Assembly: GCA_030598425.1 (NCBI GenBank)
Contig: JAUVPY010000009.1
Location: 1 to 16,103, forward strand
Direction: 5' to 3'
DNA: 16,103 bases
Origin: Anaerolineae bacterium
Lineage (GTDB): Bacteria; Chloroflexota; Anaerolineae; 4572-78; NAK82
The translations under genes were made by a program, and so were the position numbers. The stretch's first letter is position 1; the number at the start of each line of letters is the position of its first letter. Under the pieces are notes generated by a model, which was not told where the DNA came from, did no database searches, and worked only from the letters and a program-made list of their open reading frames with translations. Shown piece after piece: positions 13,394 to 16,103 of the stretch.

Positions 13394-15985
13394 TCACACC
13401 AGGAACACTCCCGGATTGAGGCAATTGGCCGGGTCCCAGCGTTCCTTCAGGCGGCGCATCAAGGACAGCGTCTCTGGAGCGTAGCCCCAGCGGTCGAAAT
13501 GACTGTCGCCCTCGCCATTGGACGACGCCAGGACCGCGTAGCCACCCAACGCCAGAGCAGGCTCACGCAGCGCCAGCACCTGCCCTGTCTCCGCCGGAGC
13601 CACGTGGATCAGCCCGCTGGCGAAATCGACCACGTGCGGCGTTGAGTCCCCGTTTAGCACCGATCCGTTGGCCTGCAGGTAAGCCGAGAGGTCTTTCGGG
13701 GAAAGACCAACGCGTCCGTAGCTGCCGCCCCCACTCAGCAGCTCGGCCCACAGATCCACGCCGGCCAGCACTTCGGTTTCGAGGACGCCGTCGACGCCTG
13801 CCACCTCCAGCGCCGCGCGGGCGGCATCCAACTCGGCCGCCACATCCTGGGGGTGCCCCTCAGCCGTGAGGACAAACAGATAGGGGCTGGGAGCCATCTC
13901 AGGCGGACGTGAACAGCCCGCACACAACAGCACCGCCGAAGCCACAAAGCTCAAGTCCAATAGCGCCTGGCCCAAAGCCAGCCCGGATCCCAGGTCACCT
14001 ACCGCGGCCAACAGGCTGCGCCGCGCCCGGGGCAGCGGCACCAGACGCAGTGTGACCTCAGTGACCAGACCCAGCGTACCATAGGCCCCGATGAAGAGCT
14101 TGACCATATCGTACCCGGCCACGTTCTTGACCACCGGTCGACCATAGCGCAGCCGTCGCCCGTCGGGCAGCACCACCCGCACACCCAGTACCTGGTCGCG
14201 GATCGCGCCATAGCGCATGCGCTGCGGGCTGTTGAGATCTGTCGCAAGCAGCCCCCCCAACGTGCTCTCGGCCCAGGGGGAGATCAGTGGGGTCCACAGC
14301 CCGTCGGCCGTCAGCATCTCCTGCAGCTCAGCCAGGGGCGTGCCAGCCCGGGCCGTCACGTACAAATCCTCCGGCGCGTAAGTGACTATGCCGCGCAGCC
14401 GTTCGCTGGAAAGCCAGGCTGCCCCGCTCGTATCCGATGTCGCCGAGGCTACCCTGTCGCGTCCGCCCCGAATGTACACCTGCTGACCGGCTGCCTGCGC
14501 AGCTCGCAGCGCTTTGGCCGCCTCCTCGTCGCTCTCAGGCAAAATGGGTGAAGCGAGCGGCTCACTCTCGAAAGAAACCACAGCCTCAGCGTAGGAATTC
14601 GCGTCAGGAGGAAGTACTTTACCGGGGTTGAGCCGGTTGTCGGGGTCAAACAGCTCCTTGATTTCACGCATCGCGGCCAACTCGTCAGCGCTGTACATGA
14701 GCGGCATATAACCCCGTTTGCTCACGCCAACGCCGTGCTCGCCGCTGATGGACCCGTCCTGCGCCACGCACAGCTCCATGATCTCTTGACCCGCCTGGTG
14801 CACTCGTTCCACCATCTCCTCGTCGCGGGGGTCAAACAGCAGCAACGGGTGCAGATTGCCGTCGCCAGCGTGGAAGACGTAGCCGACCCGCAGATCATAG
14901 CGGTCACAGATCTGATTGACGCCCGCCAGCGCACTCGCCAGCTTCGAGCGCGGGACGGTGCCATCGGCGACGTAATAAGCCGGGCTGATTCGAGAGATGG
15001 CGCCAAAAGCGCTCTTGCGCCCGTACCATATCTGCTCTCGCTCTGCAGCGGTATTGGCGACCCGCAGATCACGCGCCCCCTGTTGACCCAGGATATGGGT
15101 GATTTCGTCCATCTGCGGGTCCAAGCTCTCGGGGTAGCCGTCGGCCTCGACGATGAGCATGGCCGCCGCCTCTGTGGGCAAGCCGGCGTGGATGTAGTCC
15201 TCGATGATGCCGACCATATTACGATCCATCATCTCCATCGTGGCCGGGACCAGTCCCTGAGCGATAAGAACGGAAACCGCTTCGCCCGCCGCCTCCACCG
15301 AGTCAAAGCTGGCCATCAGGGTCCTGACGCCCTGCGGGTTACGCATCAAGCGCAGACTGGCCTCAGTAACGATCGCCAAGGTCCCCTCGGAGCCGACCAG
15401 CAGCCCCGTGAAGTCGTATTCGGGGTAGTCAAGGGCACGACCGCCGGTCCGCATTAACTCTCCGTTGGCAGTTACTACCTGCAGGCCGGTGACGTAATTG
15501 GTGGTGACGCCGTACTTGAAGCAGTGCGGGCCGCCCGCGTTTTCGGCGAGGTTGCCGCCCAGGGTGGCCGACCGCCCGCTGGCCGGGTCGGGGGGATAAT
15601 AGAGCCCCCGGCGCTTAACCATCTCGTCCAGGGTCAAGTTGACCACTCCGGGCTGGGCGACGACCGAGCGCCCCTTTTCGTCGAGCTCCAGCACCTCTTT
15701 CATCCGCGAGAAGGAGAGAACCAGTCCCCCCTGGCTGGGTACGGCCCCGCCGCTGAGCCCGGTACCTGCACCCCGCGCCACCAACGGCATCCCGTGCTCG
15801 GCTGCCCAGCGCACCAGCCCCACCACATCGTCAGGACTGCGTGGGAAGGCGACCGCCTGGGGCACCCCCCGGTCCAGGCCGCCATCGACTTCGTAGGTTA
15901 TCAATTCTATCGGGTCTGTCACCAGCCCGTCCTCGGGCAGCTCAGCCTCGAGTGTCCCCCAGTCAGCTTTGGTCAATGTTGTCAT
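13394..15985 (-). CDS. Fused GlcD-GlcE-type FAD-linked oxidoreductase
   Basis: An 863-aa protein made of two FAD_binding_4 (PCMH/VAO) halves. The first (to about 457) matches GlcD: RGAGTGLSGGAVP (71-83), GGNLAENAGGPHCFKYG (143-159), LLVGSEGTLAI (195-205), the metal-site HAGDGNLHP (372-380), SGEHGVG (414-420) and LNPGKV (452-457). The second (about 485-863) matches GlcE: RGGRD (507-511), a weakened FAD loop, NVAGYDMVKLFIGAYGTLG (621-639), and a terminal CLNPGVF. GlcD and GlcE are normally separate subunits of membrane-associated glycolate oxidase that pass electrons to the Fe-S subunit GlcF. No glcF is in the window. Substrate could be glycolate, lactate or another 2-hydroxyacid. ATG 15985 has GGAG 9 nt upstream. 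Confidence 0.92.
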   Translation of the reverse strand: MTTLTKADWGTLEAELPEDGLVTDPIELITYEVDGGLDRGVPQAVAFPRSPDDVVGLVRWAAEHGMPLVARGAGTGLSGGAVPSQGGLVLSFSRMKEVLELDEKGRSVVAQPGVVNLTLDEMVKRRGLYYPPDPASGRSATLGGNLAENAGGPHCFKYGVTTNYVTGLQVVTANGELMRTGGRALDYPEYDFTGLLVGSEGTLAIVTEASLRLMRNPQGVRTLMASFDSVEAAGEAVSVLIAQGLVPATMEMMDRNMVGIIEDYIHAGLPTEAAAMLIVEADGYPESLDPQMDEITHILGQQGARDLRVANTAAEREQIWYGRKSAFGAISRISPAYYVADGTVPRSKLASALAGVNQICDRYDLRVGYVFHAGDGNLHPLLLFDPRDEEMVERVHQAGQEIMELCVAQDGSISGEHGVGVSKRGYMPLMYSADELAAMREIKELFDPDNRLNPGKVLPPDANSYAEAVVSFESEPLASPILPESDEEAAKALRAAQAAGQQVYIRGGRDRVASATSDTSGAAWLSSERLRGIVTYAPEDLYVTARAGTPLAELQEMLTADGLWTPLISPWAESTLGGLLATDLNSPQRMRYGAIRDQVLGVRVVLPDGRRLRYGRPVVKNVAGYDMVKLFIGAYGTLGLVTEVTLRLVPLPRARRSLLAAVGDLGSGLALGQALLDLSFVASAVLLCAGCSRPPEMAPSPYLFVLTAEGHPQDVAAELDAARAALEVAGVDGVLETEVLAGVDLWAELLSGGGSYGRVGLSPKDLSAYLQANGSVLNGDSTPHVVDFASGLIHVAPAETGQVLALREPALALGGYAVLASSNGEGDSHFDRWGYAPETLSLMRRLKERWDPANCLNPGVFLV

Positions 15986-16009
15986 CGGGCAATCTCCAAG
16001 ATCGGAACT

Positions 16010-16066
16010 GCGTATTGCGTACTGCGTATTCCGTTGACCTCACACAAAACGCAGTACGCAGTACGC
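16010..16066. repeat. Heptamer-repeat palindromic hairpin (GCGTAYT)
   Basis: The left arm GCGTATTGCGTACTGCGT (16010-16027) pairs with ACGCAGTACGCAGTACGC (16049-16066) over 18 positions with one G-T pair, around a 21-nt loop. Each arm is built of tandem GCGTAYT heptamers, so the element is at once a direct and an inverted repeat. It lies 24 nt upstream of the GlcDE-like start. It has the look of a REP/MITE-like dispersed element; a role as terminator of an upstream gene or as regulator is possible. Nothing recognisable follows to 16103. Confidence 0.75.
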
Positions 16067-16103
16067 TTCACCCTCTACGCTCCCCGCTCCACGCCCTCGG
16101 CCG

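Noticed and set aside
14735..15457. 240-aa + strand open frame antisense to the GlcD half
   Set aside because: GC-rich shadow with no family signature; the GlcD motifs on the other strand are unambiguous.

Overview
The window looks like a chromosomal segment of a moderately GC-rich, free-living bacterium. The protein styles fit a Chloroflexota (Anaerolineae/Caldilineae-like) genome best: an S2 with a long acidic tail, a GAF-type NarL-family sensor kinase, SdrD_B-like lipoproteins, DinB-like proteins, and heptameric GCGTAYT palindromic repeats. This lineage call is inference from style, not a database match.

Left third (1-5838, + strand): the conserved translation/envelope operon rpsB-tsf-pyrH-frr-uppS-cdsA, probably continuing into a small nitroreductase gene. 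An extended -10 promoter and a foldable leader precede rpsB. S2 carries a 190-residue acidic extension containing an exact 30-nt tandem repeat. A 17-bp hairpin lies between tsf and pyrH. The usual followers of cdsA (dxr, rseP) are absent.

Middle (5797-10578, - strand): a membrane-bound HisKA_3/GAF histidine kinase is translationally coupled (TGATG) to a polytopic membrane protein of unknown family. A good sigma-70-type promoter precedes the kinase, and no response regulator is in the window. The membrane-protein gene overlaps the nitroreductase tail to tail. Next to it, an SDR with the Asp-Tyr-Lys triad of pteridine reductases, a HAD type II hydrolase and a DinB-like protein form a second minus-strand unit.

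Intergenic centre (10579-10811): a divergent AT-rich region with a tandem 8-mer, an extended -10 box, and a nested inverted repeat (8 + 14 bp arms around a 48-nt loop) that begins almost exactly at the predicted transcription start. A small coiled-coil hypothetical protein follows on the + strand. This is the most interesting non-coding structure in the window.

Right third (11185-16103, - strand): a fused GlcD-GlcE-type FAD oxidoreductase, an exported YbhB/PEBP-like protein, a HELAH zincin-like protein and an SdrD_B-like lipoprotein lie head to tail with 15-47 nt gaps, possibly one transcript. An 18-bp heptamer-repeat hairpin lies just upstream of the FAD protein. I saw no tRNA, rRNA, CRISPR array or transposase gene.
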